Source of the DNA: Psychrosphaera ytuae
Lineage (GTDB): Bacteria; Pseudomonadota; Gammaproteobacteria; Enterobacterales; Alteromonadaceae
Reading direction: 5' to 3'
Length of the DNA: 64,000 nt
Assembly: GCF_017638545.1 (NCBI RefSeq)
Contig: NZ_CP072110.1
Span: 3,038,001-3,102,000, forward strand
The position numbers and the translations under genes were made by a program. Every line of letters starts with the position of its first letter. Positions within the stretch are counted from its first letter, which is position 1. Below are positions 1 through 9,485 of the stretch, in pieces. The notes under the pieces are model-generated. The model searched no databases. It was not told where the DNA came from and saw nothing but the letters and a program-made list of their open reading frames with translations.

Positions 1-257
1 GAATCTTCAATGATTGTCTGAAAGACTTGCTTTACAAAATAACCATCTAACTCTAACTCAGCGCCTTTTTCTATCAGGGCGATAAGCATTTGTTCTTCTC
101 GTCCGGTGTCTCTCACTGGTTTGTCTTGCGCAATTTTTGCGTTTGCGACTGCTTTAGCCAGAGCTCGCCTTTCTGCAAGCAATGCCAATAGCTGATTGTC
201 TATGTGATTAATTTGTTTACGTATGTCTTGTAAATCTTGACTGGCGTTACTCAACAA
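1..257 (-). CDS. pheA: Chorismate mutase domain of PheA (P-protein), N-terminal part only
   Basis: The reverse strand opens a reading frame that runs off the left edge. Its first ~85 residues read as the chorismate mutase domain of the bifunctional chorismate mutase/prephenate dehydratase, which makes phenylpyruvate for phenylalanine synthesis in the cytoplasm. Visible landmarks are a helix with IRKQINHIDNQLLALLAERR, then KPVRD and R-EEQ, and a final QTIIEDS, the same order as in E. coli PheA. No ATG is available: the frame starts at TTG 257 or TTG 254, with AAGGAA a few bases upstream. The gene begins 11 nt after the stop of the acylase gene, so the two are probably co-transcribed. The dehydratase and ACT domains lie outside the window, so a stand-alone mutase or an AroQ-TyrA fusion cannot be fully excluded, though the residues fit PheA best. 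Confidence 0.85.
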   Translation of the reverse strand, partial: MLSNASQDLQDIRKQINHIDNQLLALLAERRALAKAVANAKIAQDKPVRDTGREEQMLIALIEKGAELELDGYFVKQVFQTIIED

Positions 258-268
258 TGTGTTCCTTT

Positions 269-2692
269 TTACTTTGGTTGAAGGGTCAAACGATATTTTG
301 TTGCCTGCGGCAGCAAAGGACTCACCGTACCATTAATCCAGTCTTCATGACCAGCCCCAAAATAAGGACTAAGGGGATGAGAAGACTGTCCCACGGGCAT
401 ATGAAAAATAGCGGTATCTTCGTGACCTGGCGCAATTACCATCCTTTGTGATGAGCCAAAACGACTACCCTGAACTTTTGGCATATAGCTGTCACCTGAG
501 ACTTGATGCTTCGGCATATCTAATAGCCAACCTAGTGCAGGAATTGCACGACTTAACGGGTGCTGAATATTGGTTTGGTTTTTTGCTCCCCAAGAGGCGT
601 TGTCTAGACTATCAAATTGTTTTTCAAGTTGGTTAATTGTTTTATTTAGCGCTTCGTTAAATAGACTGTTCCAAGTTGTGAATCGCTCAGGTAATAAGTG
701 CGAGGGTTGCTGGGTGATCATAGCCCACATCGCTGGCTCGAGTTGCGAGCGGATTGTTCGGTAATTAATTTGATCTGTAGGCTTATCTAATGTTTGAGAA
801 AAAAGCTCGGTAAAAAGTAGCTCGCGAAGTTCTATTCTAAATTGCCTTACAATGGTGTAACCGATGGAGTCAATACTAGCTCTGTTTTGCCACTGGCTAA
901 GATGGGTAGTAAGTGATTGTTTTTGGACATCATTAATTTCACTGGTTGGCAGAACTGAGTGAGTTAAAAACTCATACCAAGGTGTCAAAAACTCTGCTTT
1001 GTCATCCAATTGAATTGCTAAAAAATCAGCTTCAGTAAAGATTTGCCTTGATTTAAGGTTATTGGCAATTTGGCGCGAACGTGCACCTAAAGCATAACCG
1101 CCATTACCGATTTTGTTGAGTTCGCTGCTGCCAATTACTCGGCTATTTCCTGTCCAAATTCGATCTGATTTAGGGTTAATGACAACTGGGTAATCAGACG
1201 GAGCTAGGTAGCCGTTCCAAGTAATATGACCTTTTGTGCTTGTTTGGCTCCAGTCTTGCGGAATTTGCCATTGTAACTGGGATAAGTTAGCGCCTAGCTT
1301 ATCTGGGATTGCGCCAGCGATTGTCCAAGCAGCATTACCATGGGTGTCGACGACGGTGAAGTTTTGAGCTGGTATGCCCAGGGTTTTTGCTATGTCTAAT
1401 GCGGACTCTACGTTGCGAGAGTAGACTAACTCCAACAAATTAAAATTAACACCTTCAGGATCATGAGCGACCCACCTTAGGGCATAAAGGTTGTTTTTTT
1501 CCTCGTGAATTACGGGTCCCCAGATGGTCTTTTTTATGGTTATTTCAACTGGTGATTGGCCTTTTACTCTGATCGACTCGAAGTCAGTTTCGAACTGTAA
1601 CGGACCTTGAGCCGTTAGGTAGTGGTTGTCGGTATCAGACAGGGTTGTTTTTATTAAGTCTGACCAATCACCGTAGCTGTTTGTATAGCCCCAAGCGATA
1701 TGGGTGTTAGTTCCAGCGATAAGCGCGGGAGTTCCGGGTAATGTAACACCGTGTATTTCAATGTCTTGATTGTTTGCAGAGAATTTTGCCGAACTTCTGT
1801 ACCAAATATTTGGGACCCCAATACCTAAGTGCATATCGTTAGCCAACATGCCACTGCTGTATGGCGTCAGTTGTCCGGTCACAGCCCAACTGTTACTGCC
1901 TTTTAGTGCCTCGTGATCATATGGTACAAAAGGAGAAAATGTAGATAACTTGGCAGTTTCAGTATTTGGAACGCTGGTGTCTATAATAGGAGCGGGCTCA
2001 AAACTGTTTTTAGGGATGTCGGGCGATGAAAAATTAACCTCGTCAATGGTAGCGTCCCACTCAGAGCCGTTAGGGTTGATAAAATTAAATACGTCTGGCA
2101 TCAACCGAGCGTGCAATTCACCCAGCAGCTTCTCTCTTTCGCCATATTCGTCTTGCAGATCCATGAACATAGAGAACAACACTAAAAAGCTGTCTTCTTG
2201 TTGCCATTGTTTTGGAGGTGTTGCCAATAATAAGTATTCATAGGGGTAAACTGAGAGTTCGGACAAACCAGTGTTCACACCTTCGGTATATGAATTTAAT
2301 AAAGATTTGTGTGAACTAGGGAGTTCATTGAAACGTTGTTTGGCGCGCTGACGAAATTGGTGTACACGTATTTTTTTGTCATGAGCCAGTGCAACTTCAC
2401 CAAACAGTTCGGCAAGTTCACCAGCAGAATTTCGCCTGAGTAGATCCATTTGAAAAAATCGCTCTTGGCTATGGAGCCAACCCAGGGCAAAGGCATGGTC
2501 ATTGGCAGATTGAGCATTGATAAAAGAAATGCCGTTTTTGTCCCGTTCTATAAGGACTGGGAGTTCGACATTGGCTCTTATTTGACCATTTAACATTGGT
2601 AAACTCGATTTTAACGATATGTAAACTAAAATACTTACTAGAATCAGTAAGATCATAATTATTTTTATAAATAGAGTTGCCCATTTAGCCAT
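269..2692 (-). CDS. Penicillin acylase family (peptidase S45) N-terminal-nucleophile hydrolase
   Basis: An 807-residue amidohydrolase of the penicillin/cephalosporin/AHL acylase family. These enzymes are made as one chain, exported, and cut autocatalytically so that an internal serine becomes the N-terminus of the beta chain and the nucleophile. The expected junction is at G265-S266 in KGSNSWAV, followed by LPGTPALIAGTNTHIAWGYT, typical of the beta chain. Residues 5-27 are a hydrophobic segment that can act as a signal anchor. The ATG start has AAAGGACG upstream. Family members cleave penicillins, acyl-homoserine lactones or other N-acyl amides; the substrate cannot be read from the sequence. 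The gene sits directly upstream of pheA on the same strand. Confidence 0.88.
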   Translation of the reverse strand: MAKWATLFIKIIMILLILVSILVYISLKSSLPMLNGQIRANVELPVLIERDKNGISFINAQSANDHAFALGWLHSQERFFQMDLLRRNSAGELAELFGEVALAHDKKIRVHQFRQRAKQRFNELPSSHKSLLNSYTEGVNTGLSELSVYPYEYLLLATPPKQWQQEDSFLVLFSMFMDLQDEYGEREKLLGELHARLMPDVFNFINPNGSEWDATIDEVNFSSPDIPKNSFEPAPIIDTSVPNTETAKLSTFSPFVPYDHEALKGSNSWAVTGQLTPYSSGMLANDMHLGIGVPNIWYRSSAKFSANNQDIEIHGVTLPGTPALIAGTNTHIAWGYTNSYGDWSDLIKTTLSDTDNHYLTAQGPLQFETDFESIRVKGQSPVEITIKKTIWGPVIHEEKNNLYALRWVAHDPEGVNFNLLELVYSRNVESALDIAKTLGIPAQNFTVVDTHGNAAWTIAGAIPDKLGANLSQLQWQIPQDWSQTSTKGHITWNGYLAPSDYPVVINPKSDRIWTGNSRVIGSSELNKIGNGGYALGARSRQIANNLKSRQIFTEADFLAIQLDDKAEFLTPWYEFLTHSVLPTSEINDVQKQSLTTHLSQWQNRASIDSIGYTIVRQFRIELRELLFTELFSQTLDKPTDQINYRTIRSQLEPAMWAMITQQPSHLLPERFTTWNSLFNEALNKTINQLEKQFDSLDNASWGAKNQTNIQHPLSRAIPALGWLLDMPKHQVSGDSYMPKVQGSRFGSSQRMVIAPGHEDTAIFHMPVGQSSHPLSPYFGAGHEDWINGTVSPLLPQATKYRLTLQPK

Positions 2693-2826
2693 GTTGTCGT
2701 CCTTTGATTTTTAGACTTTCGATTGAGTCGAATGCTTGTACAAAAAGTATCACTTAACAAACGAATTGACTAGGCATCTCATTTACCAATCCTAAGCGTG
2801 TCATCTATCAATAACTGGAGGTTTGT

Positions 2827-5658
2827 TTGATAACTCTTGTTCAACTCAATGGGATCAGTGTACGTATAAGCACTTGGGTTTCAGTGTTGATGTTCGTTTT
2901 AGTGCTTGTCATATATCAGCTTATGATAGTCAAGCCAGTAGAGAGCCACTTAAAGCAAGCCAAACTGCTACGCACGTCTGTGTTATCTGAACAATCACGA
3001 AACATTAGTGATTTTTTTAAACCTTTGCAAAATGCTGTTCAAACAACCGCAAATAAGGTGGTGTTGAGCTCAGAGTTTTTAATGGACAATAATAAAGCTT
3101 TAGATGGAATAGAGCTTCCCGGAGGAGTCGTCTTTTTAGCGGATGATAAGGGGAACGTAGTTTCTTCGAGCGAACAATGGACTCTGAGTCACAATGGTCA
3201 CTTTTTTATCAAACGAAACTCGTTTCAAATGCTATTGAATAGGCAGAGTGGATGGACTCAAGTCTTCTACGACGCTCACTTACAACAATATGTGTTGGGC
3301 TATGGTGTTGTTTTTAGAGAGGGCAACAACGTTCTTGGTGTGGTGGGTGGCATGATTCCAACGGATGAGGTGATTGCTTCTGTCTCTACAAATGTTAATG
3401 AGTCTGAGGTTCGTTATTTTATCTATAGCTCGTTGGGAAAGGTGATTTATCACCCGGATTACAGCCTTAAATTACTTCGTCAAGCTGAGTCTTACAATGC
3501 CGGAAATTACGTTCGTTCGGTACTGAGTAATGGCCTTGCAGAATATATCGAGAAACGAAACTCAGGAAAAAATATAGAGCAATATTCAGAGCGAGCTGAC
3601 ACGATTTTTGTTGATGCTATGCCTATTGAACACAGTAATTGGATAATGGCTGTATATCAAAGCAAGAACCGTATTTTAGACCAATATCGATATGACCAAT
3701 TAGTGTATTGGCTGACTTGCGCTGGGTTTATTTTTGTTACTTTTATTTTTAGTTATTTAATTTCTAAACGACAAATAGAAAAGCGCACTCAGCGGCTTAT
3801 CGAGCCATTTAGTCGTTGGGGTAATGGCTCAATTGATGTTTTAGAAAAGGACATGGAGTGGCTAAATAAAAACAAAAGCCAACAAGATGAATTCAGCCCC
3901 TTGTCACAGGAAATTAAACGCTTTGTGACTGTTGAAAGACGTTATATGCATAGGCTTCGAGAGGAAAATAATGACCTCAAAGATAAGGTTGAACAAAATA
4001 GGGCGTTAGCGCAAGCGATCAGTTACTCGGATAACATTGTCATATTATTAACTCCAGATTTGAATATTACGATTATTGATAATAAAGGTCAGAGGCTGCT
4101 TGGTAGTAGTAAGTCATCTTTAATTGGTCAATCTATTTTGAGCTTCATTCATCCTCATATGGAGTTTATAAAGGAGCAGTTGAGTAACCAATTACGCAGA
4201 AAAGGGGCTTGGCAGGGTGAGCTTATTTTAATTCAAAATGGGCATACACAGACGGACCAAGAAGTGTGGGTTAATTGCAGTATTACGCCAATGCGATCTC
4301 AGGATGGTAAGACTGAAAAATACGTAGCAACGTTCCAAGATATTTCTTCTGTCAAAGACAATCAAAGTCGAATTGAACGGTTAGCCTACATTGATGAACT
4401 TACTGGGCTGAATAATAGAGCGTTCTTCCTGGCACAATTAGAAAAGCTGGTGGAAATAAGTAAACGAGGTCGATATGACTTTGCGTTGTTTTATTTTGAT
4501 ATTGATGACTTTAAAAAAGTGAACGACTTTTTGGGTCATGAAGGTGGTGACATGTTGCTCAAGTTATTTTCTGATAAGGTCTCTGCGACACTGCGAAATG
4601 AGGACGTATTTGCTCGAATGGGCGGCGATGAGTTTGCAATCGTGACCGGAGGGGTCAAATCTCAACAAGATGTAATCGCCAAAATAAATTGTCTGTTAGA
4701 TATTGCTAAAGAGCCTTTTGAGCTTAATGAACACTATGTACAAGTAGGAGTCAGTATTGGGGTTACCATGTCTTCGTCTGATCAATATGACGCAGAGCTG
4801 TTATTACAACATGCGGATATGGCGATGTATGAGGCAAAATCTCAAGGTAAAAATACTTATCACTTCTATTCTCAAGAACTCAATACTATCGCAAAAGCCC
4901 GAATTGAAATCGAACAGGACTTGTTACACGCAATTGAACACGATGAACTCGAGCTTTATTTTCAGCCTAAAGTTGACAGCCGCGGTCCTCTGCTAGTTGG
5001 CTTTGAGGCCTTACTACGTTGGACCAGCAAAAAGCGTGGATTTGTTTCTCCAGCCGAATTTATTCCTATTGCTGAACAAAGTAATTTGATTTTAAAAGTG
5101 GGAGATTGGGTGTTAGAAAAAGCCGCCCAATTTGTTCATGAGAGTAAACAAAATGTTGTCGTATCAGTCAATCTAAGCGCTAAACAATTTGAGTCTGGTC
5201 ACTTGGTCATGAACCTAAATAACGTGATCACTAAATATGGAATTGACCCAACCTTACTAGAGGTAGAAATAACTGAGTCTAGTTTGATGAGGGATGTTGA
5301 AGGTGCCATAAAACAATTAGAAGACATCAAGACATTGGGAATTAATATTTCAATTGATGACTTTGGTACGGGATATTCATCGTTAAGTTATTTAAAGCGA
5401 TTACCGGTAAGCACACTAAAAATCGATCGTTCTTTTATTAAAGATACACCATCGGATAAAAGCGATGTAGAGATTACAAGTGCGATAATCGCTATGGCTA
5501 CTCAACTTGGCCTTGAAGTTATCGCCGAAGGTGCCGAAACAAAAGACCAAGTCGAATTTTTGGCTAGTCAAAACTGCTTTTTTATTCAGGGTTACTTTTA
5601 CAGTAAGCCATTACCTAAAAATGACGCCATTGTCTGGACACCAGAAATAAATGGATAA
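2827..5658 (+). CDS. Membrane PAS-GGDEF-EAL cyclic-di-GMP protein with periplasmic sensor
   Basis: A 943-residue inner-membrane protein predicted to make and/or degrade c-di-GMP. Transmembrane segments lie near residues 15-37 and 290-312 and flank a periplasmic region of Cache type. A PAS domain follows (about 395-515), then GGDEF with an intact GGDEF motif at 599-603 and an RxxD inhibitory site (RNED, 590-593) at the canonical five-residue distance. The EAL domain has EAL at 727-729, the DDFGTGYSSLSYL loop from 844 and a late AEGAET motif, so both active sites look competent. The start is a TTG five bases after GGAGG (2817-2821); no ATG is well placed. It is monocistronic, convergent with the Bat operon. 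The signal sensed is unknown. Confidence 0.93.
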   Translation: MITLVQLNGISVRISTWVSVLMFVLVLVIYQLMIVKPVESHLKQAKLLRTSVLSEQSRNISDFFKPLQNAVQTTANKVVLSSEFLMDNNKALDGIELPGGVVFLADDKGNVVSSSEQWTLSHNGHFFIKRNSFQMLLNRQSGWTQVFYDAHLQQYVLGYGVVFREGNNVLGVVGGMIPTDEVIASVSTNVNESEVRYFIYSSLGKVIYHPDYSLKLLRQAESYNAGNYVRSVLSNGLAEYIEKRNSGKNIEQYSERADTIFVDAMPIEHSNWIMAVYQSKNRILDQYRYDQLVYWLTCAGFIFVTFIFSYLISKRQIEKRTQRLIEPFSRWGNGSIDVLEKDMEWLNKNKSQQDEFSPLSQEIKRFVTVERRYMHRLREENNDLKDKVEQNRALAQAISYSDNIVILLTPDLNITIIDNKGQRLLGSSKSSLIGQSILSFIHPHMEFIKEQLSNQLRRKGAWQGELILIQNGHTQTDQEVWVNCSITPMRSQDGKTEKYVATFQDISSVKDNQSRIERLAYIDELTGLNNRAFFLAQLEKLVEISKRGRYDFALFYFDIDDFKKVNDFLGHEGGDMLLKLFSDKVSATLRNEDVFARMGGDEFAIVTGGVKSQQDVIAKINCLLDIAKEPFELNEHYVQVGVSIGVTMSSSDQYDAELLLQHADMAMYEAKSQGKNTYHFYSQELNTIAKARIEIEQDLLHAIEHDELELYFQPKVDSRGPLLVGFEALLRWTSKKRGFVSPAEFIPIAEQSNLILKVGDWVLEKAAQFVHESKQNVVVSVNLSAKQFESGHLVMNLNNVITKYGIDPTLLEVEITESSLMRDVEGAIKQLEDIKTLGINISIDDFGTGYSSLSYLKRLPVSTLKIDRSFIKDTPSDKSDVEITSAIIAMATQLGLEVIAEGAETKDQVEFLASQNCFFIQGYFYSKPLPKNDAIVWTPEING

Positions 5659-5660
5659 AC

Positions 5661-5701
5661 GCTCCGGATAAAAAATAGAGGAATCTATTATCTTCCGGAG
5701 C
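5661..5701. terminator. Two-tier hairpin between convergent genes
   Basis: An outer inverted repeat GCTCCGGA (5661-5668) / TCCGGAGC (5694-5701) encloses an inner stem AATAGA (5674-5679) / TCTATT (5684-5689) with a GGAA loop. It sits in the 54-bp gap between the convergent diguanylate cyclase gene and the Bat operon. There is no clear T-run after the outer stem, so function as an intrinsic terminator is uncertain. Confidence 0.4.
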
Positions 5702-5712
5702 CGTGATAATTT

Positions 5713-7479
5713 TTAACTTGGGTTGAGAGGCGGCAGGTTGGAATGAGCTGCCGTTTGCTCATTAGCTCCTTTGTTTTCTGCTTCAATAGCCTGCCAAAGA
5801 GCTTCACCACGCCAAACGGGCTGGCTTAGTCCAGTGTCATTTTGTTGGTGACCAAACCTAGCTTTAGCTAACAGCCTTATTTGCTGTTTGAGGTCTTCGT
5901 GGACGCTATTCTCAAAGTCACGCATGTGGCGGCATTCAGGCTTGTGAATAGCAGCCCATGCCTTTAACAACTGATAGGCTTGTTCAGGTTGATGAGCAAG
6001 GCATGCTCGCTTCAAACTCGCTAGATCAAAATTTTGAGTGGAACCTTGCGAATAATTTACACCAGTTGAGAACCTACTCTGATGATGTTTTCTCTTTTCA
6101 AATAAATATAAAATCGCAAAGCAAATCGCACCTAACCACCCTACAACAGTAAGGCCTAGCCATAACCAATAGTTATTGACCGAGGTTGAGATACCAACAG
6201 CGTCACAATTACATTCAGTTTGGTCTTGAGGCGTTGCAACAGAACTAGATTCATCGCTCTCGGCTTCAACTCCAACAGGAGGAGGGACGGGTATCGCAGC
6301 GTTTGCCGAAGGTGTCACTTTAATGACGCGCTCAGGTAAGGTCGCGGTTTCGATTCGACGTATCTTAGTGTTAAACCAGCTTAGTTTGACCGCAGGAAGG
6401 GTGTAAGTACCTGGGCGATTGGCAACGATGGCTTCACTGCTCACTCGTTGGGAGACGAGGGCGTTGTCACGAATGACTGAATGTGTTTCTGATTTGTCCG
6501 GATAAACGCTAAATTCACTCGGATATTCACTCTTTATTTCTGGAAGTTGCTCTTCGCTGACGTTTAACGCTGTTAGCGTGTAAGTTCGAGTAATAGGTTC
6601 GCCAACCTCCACGGTATTTTGAGTTGGTGTCCACTCTTCATTAAGTTGTACTAAGTCACTAGGTAACCATGCGCCAACATAGTCTGCAGGAATAGGCAGT
6701 ACATCAATTGCAAAGTTTTCACCGTAGGCACTGACTGGTTTACTCTGGATAAAGCTAGAGAAGCTCGAGCGTCGACTGTTTCTAGAGGTAACGTCGCCAT
6801 TAAACTCTGGTGACTCAATAGTAAATTGGCCACTGGCTTGTGGTGTGATGGTATAAACACGTTCAATCACTCGGTAGCGAATACCATTGACAATTTCTGT
6901 ACTGTCTTTGTCTTTTCCATGTTGTTTGATTATCGCACCTTGCAGTGTGGGCTCGGATAATCGGCCACTTTGAAGCTCAACCTGTGGTGACACATATAGT
7001 TTTGTGGTCAGCTTAATTGATTGTTGTACATATACTTTTTGTGGTGACAGAGTATTGTCGATGAAAATAGACTCATTGCGTTGTAACCCTGTGTTAGAAG
7101 GTTTCACGACGGTTACCTTAATCGGTTGGCTTTTTACTCCATTGAGTTGGAACGACGGAATCGTGAATTCTCCGGCTTGTTTGGCTACTAGAACAACACT
7201 CCAAGTAGTAGTGCGAGTCATAGAACCGTTAATGATTTGAGTCTGTGAACCTGTGGCAGTTCGACCCACAGTAAATGGACCATTTTGCAAGGGAGATAGA
7301 TCTAAATCGTTTGTATTGATAGAGTCGTTGGCTTCTATTTTTAATACAAAAGGTTCTCGCTCCATTACTGGGTTGCGGTCGATTGAAGCTTGTAGTGAGG
7401 TCAGGTCTGCAGTGGCATTAAAGGAAATTAAAAACACCACAAACACACTAAAAACGAGAGACTTGATGTTACTTACCAC
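5713..7479 (-). CDS. batD: BatD-like membrane protein
   Basis: A 588-residue protein of the BatD (oxygen-tolerance) family, last gene of the MoxR/Bat operon. It has an N-terminal signal segment (residues 6-24), a long beta-rich periplasmic region with statements typical of BatD (for example YTLPAVKLSWFNT), a transmembrane helix near residues 437-460 (WLWLGLTVVGWLGAICFAIL) and a cytoplasmic tail. BatD is thought to work with the VWA proteins BatA and BatB in an envelope complex; its biochemical role is not established. The start is GTG at 7479, inside the stop region of the upstream gene (7-nt overlap), with AAAGGAG upstream, which indicates translational coupling. Confidence 0.82.
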   Translation of the reverse strand: MVSNIKSLVFSVFVVFLISFNATADLTSLQASIDRNPVMEREPFVLKIEANDSINTNDLDLSPLQNGPFTVGRTATGSQTQIINGSMTRTTTWSVVLVAKQAGEFTIPSFQLNGVKSQPIKVTVVKPSNTGLQRNESIFIDNTLSPQKVYVQQSIKLTTKLYVSPQVELQSGRLSEPTLQGAIIKQHGKDKDSTEIVNGIRYRVIERVYTITPQASGQFTIESPEFNGDVTSRNSRRSSFSSFIQSKPVSAYGENFAIDVLPIPADYVGAWLPSDLVQLNEEWTPTQNTVEVGEPITRTYTLTALNVSEEQLPEIKSEYPSEFSVYPDKSETHSVIRDNALVSQRVSSEAIVANRPGTYTLPAVKLSWFNTKIRRIETATLPERVIKVTPSANAAIPVPPPVGVEAESDESSSVATPQDQTECNCDAVGISTSVNNYWLWLGLTVVGWLGAICFAILYLFEKRKHHQSRFSTGVNYSQGSTQNFDLASLKRACLAHQPEQAYQLLKAWAAIHKPECRHMRDFENSVHEDLKQQIRLLAKARFGHQQNDTGLSQPVWRGEALWQAIEAENKGANEQTAAHSNLPPLNPS

Positions 7480-9485
7480 GATTTTTTCACTCCTTTAGGA
7501 AACCGGTTTTGGAATTGCCGGCGTTTGCTCTCTAACAGCATTTTATTCTTTAATAATATCGACGGGTCGTCGTCTACTTTGCGCAATAGTTGTTCGAGCT
7601 TTTGCATTTCTTCTTGTTCGGCAATTTCTTCAGGGCTTGGTCTAGCAACCGACCCTGTTTGTTGTCCTGTATTATCTGCATCGGCCTCTTCAGCTGCTTC
7701 GCTAACTTCTGCTTTTTGTTCTGTCTCGGCTTGATTAGTTCCACTTTGTGCCGCTTGCGAGTCAGATTGGTTTGTTTCTTGATTTTGTGACTGATTTTGT
7801 GACTGAGACTGAGACTGAGACGAAGGTTGGCTAGGATCTGCCGTCATTTCACTTTTTTGATCTTCGCCTTGTGGGTTTGAGCCTTGTTGATCATTTTGAT
7901 TTTGTCCTTGCTCGTCTTGCTGGGATTGGTTTTGAGCGCCTTGATTACCGTTTTCGCTAGACGACGAAGACTCATCATCCTGATTATTTTGCTGTGATGA
8001 ATCATCTTGCCCTGATTCTTGATTGTCTTGGTTAGACTCTTGTGACTGCTTTAGCAACTGTTCGACAATACTTCTGTTCTGCGCTGCTTGCTCTAAATTA
8101 GGGTTCCTTTGTAAAGCGTTTTGGTAAGCCTCTATCGCTTGTTCAAATTCACCCATTTGCGCCAACGCATTCCCTAAGTTGTAGGCGCCTTGAGCGGTTT
8201 GGTCTTGCTGATAGAGTTGAGCCGCAGTCTGATAATCTCCTGATTTGTAGGCTGCTGCGGCCTTCCAGTTAGTGTCATCAAACGTTTGCTGAGCTTTGGC
8301 GTAATTTTGTTTTGAAAATGCCTCTTGGCCTCTTTGATTCTTTGACTTAAACCATATGTCAGCCCAATTTTCTGACGGTGTTACAGTCTGAGGCTGCTCT
8401 GGAGTTGAATCATCATTGGCAAAAGCGGGAGCAGGTATGACCGAAAAACACAGCGCCCCAACAATTGGCAAAACAAACGCAAATGTCGCTCCTCGGCGAA
8501 ACGCGAATAATAAAAATAACATTGATATTAACACTAAAATTGGTCCGGCTTCATGCCAGTCATCACCGGTAAGTTGAGAATGATTATCGGAGTCTTGAGA
8601 GGATTGTGTATCGTCAAAGGTCGAACGACTTCTCGCAGCAAGGCGTTTAATATCTGAGTCATCGGCAGTTATCGTTTGGAACAGCCCACCACTCAATCCA
8701 GCTAACTCTTGCAAGGCTTGGCTGTTGAGCTTAGGGATCACAATACTGCCTCTGGCATCTTTCAGTAGGGTTCCATCGAGTTGCTTAATAGGCGCGCCAA
8801 GCCGAGTTCCTACCGCAAGAATATTGACTTCAAACGGGGTTTTGCTCGTAAATTCACGAAGGCTGTCCATATCTTCTTCGTCAATGCCGTCAGTAATCCA
8901 ATATATTTGGCCACTTAGGTAGCCGGCTTGACTCATGAGGTTTTCAGCAAGCTGTAAGCCTAATAATGGGTAGCTGCCTGTGACTGGCATAATTTCAGGG
9001 CTTAAACTTTTTACCAGTGTTGCAACGTTACGTGGATCTTTTGTTAAAGGGGAGATGGTATATGCATCTCCAGCGTAGGCGATTAGACCCACTTCCCCAT
9101 CGCCAAGAGCGGTTGCTAGGTCGATGGTTTTGAACCGAGCTCTAGTCAATCTGTCAGGCTTAACATCTGTGCTTCTCATCGACAGCGACATGTCCATGAC
9201 AATCATATTGGCCACGTTGGATTTGAACACGGGTTTTTCTATTTTTTGCCATGTTGGACCTGCAAGAGCGATAACACTAGTGAGCCAAAATAGTCCCAAG
9301 AGCAAAGGTAACCAATGTCGACCTTGATTGGATTTTCCCTCTAATAAAGAAGTGGCTAAGTGTGGTGCAATAATCGACTGCCAATGGTTATTGGCGTGAT
9401 GTTGTCGTTTCAATAACCAAACAACAAAGACAGGAATACTTAGCCACAAGAGTTCAGGACGTAAAAAATGAAAATCACTGAGCAC
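7473..9485 (-). CDS. batB: BatB-BatC fusion: VWA domain plus TPR repeats
   Basis: A 670-residue protein that combines two functions often encoded separately. Residues 1-330 form a BatB-like half: N-terminal membrane helices, a von Willebrand A domain with the metal-site motif DMSLSMRS (MIDAS DxSxS) and a further helix near residues 310-345. Residues about 375-465 carry TPR repeats (SGDYQTAAQLYQQ, YNLGNALAQMGEFEQAIEAY), the BatC-like half. The last 200 residues are a low-complexity Gln/Asn/Ser/Glu-rich stretch. The start is GTG at 9485, overlapping batA by 11 nt, with an AGGGGGA ribosome site. The domains are clear; the physiological role of the Bat complex remains inferred. Confidence 0.85.
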   Translation of the reverse strand: MLSDFHFLRPELLWLSIPVFVVWLLKRQHHANNHWQSIIAPHLATSLLEGKSNQGRHWLPLLLGLFWLTSVIALAGPTWQKIEKPVFKSNVANMIVMDMSLSMRSTDVKPDRLTRARFKTIDLATALGDGEVGLIAYAGDAYTISPLTKDPRNVATLVKSLSPEIMPVTGSYPLLGLQLAENLMSQAGYLSGQIYWITDGIDEEDMDSLREFTSKTPFEVNILAVGTRLGAPIKQLDGTLLKDARGSIVIPKLNSQALQELAGLSGGLFQTITADDSDIKRLAARSRSTFDDTQSSQDSDNHSQLTGDDWHEAGPILVLISMLFLLFAFRRGATFAFVLPIVGALCFSVIPAPAFANDDSTPEQPQTVTPSENWADIWFKSKNQRGQEAFSKQNYAKAQQTFDDTNWKAAAAYKSGDYQTAAQLYQQDQTAQGAYNLGNALAQMGEFEQAIEAYQNALQRNPNLEQAAQNRSIVEQLLKQSQESNQDNQESGQDDSSQQNNQDDESSSSSENGNQGAQNQSQQDEQGQNQNDQQGSNPQGEDQKSEMTADPSQPSSQSQSQSQNQSQNQETNQSDSQAAQSGTNQAETEQKAEVSEAAEEADADNTGQQTGSVARPSPEEIAEQEEMQKLEQLLRKVDDDPSILLKNKMLLESKRRQFQNRFPKGVKKSW

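Noticed and set aside
1950..2243. Plus-strand frame of 97 codons inside the acylase gene
   Set aside because: Antisense shadow of a strongly supported gene, without start signals.
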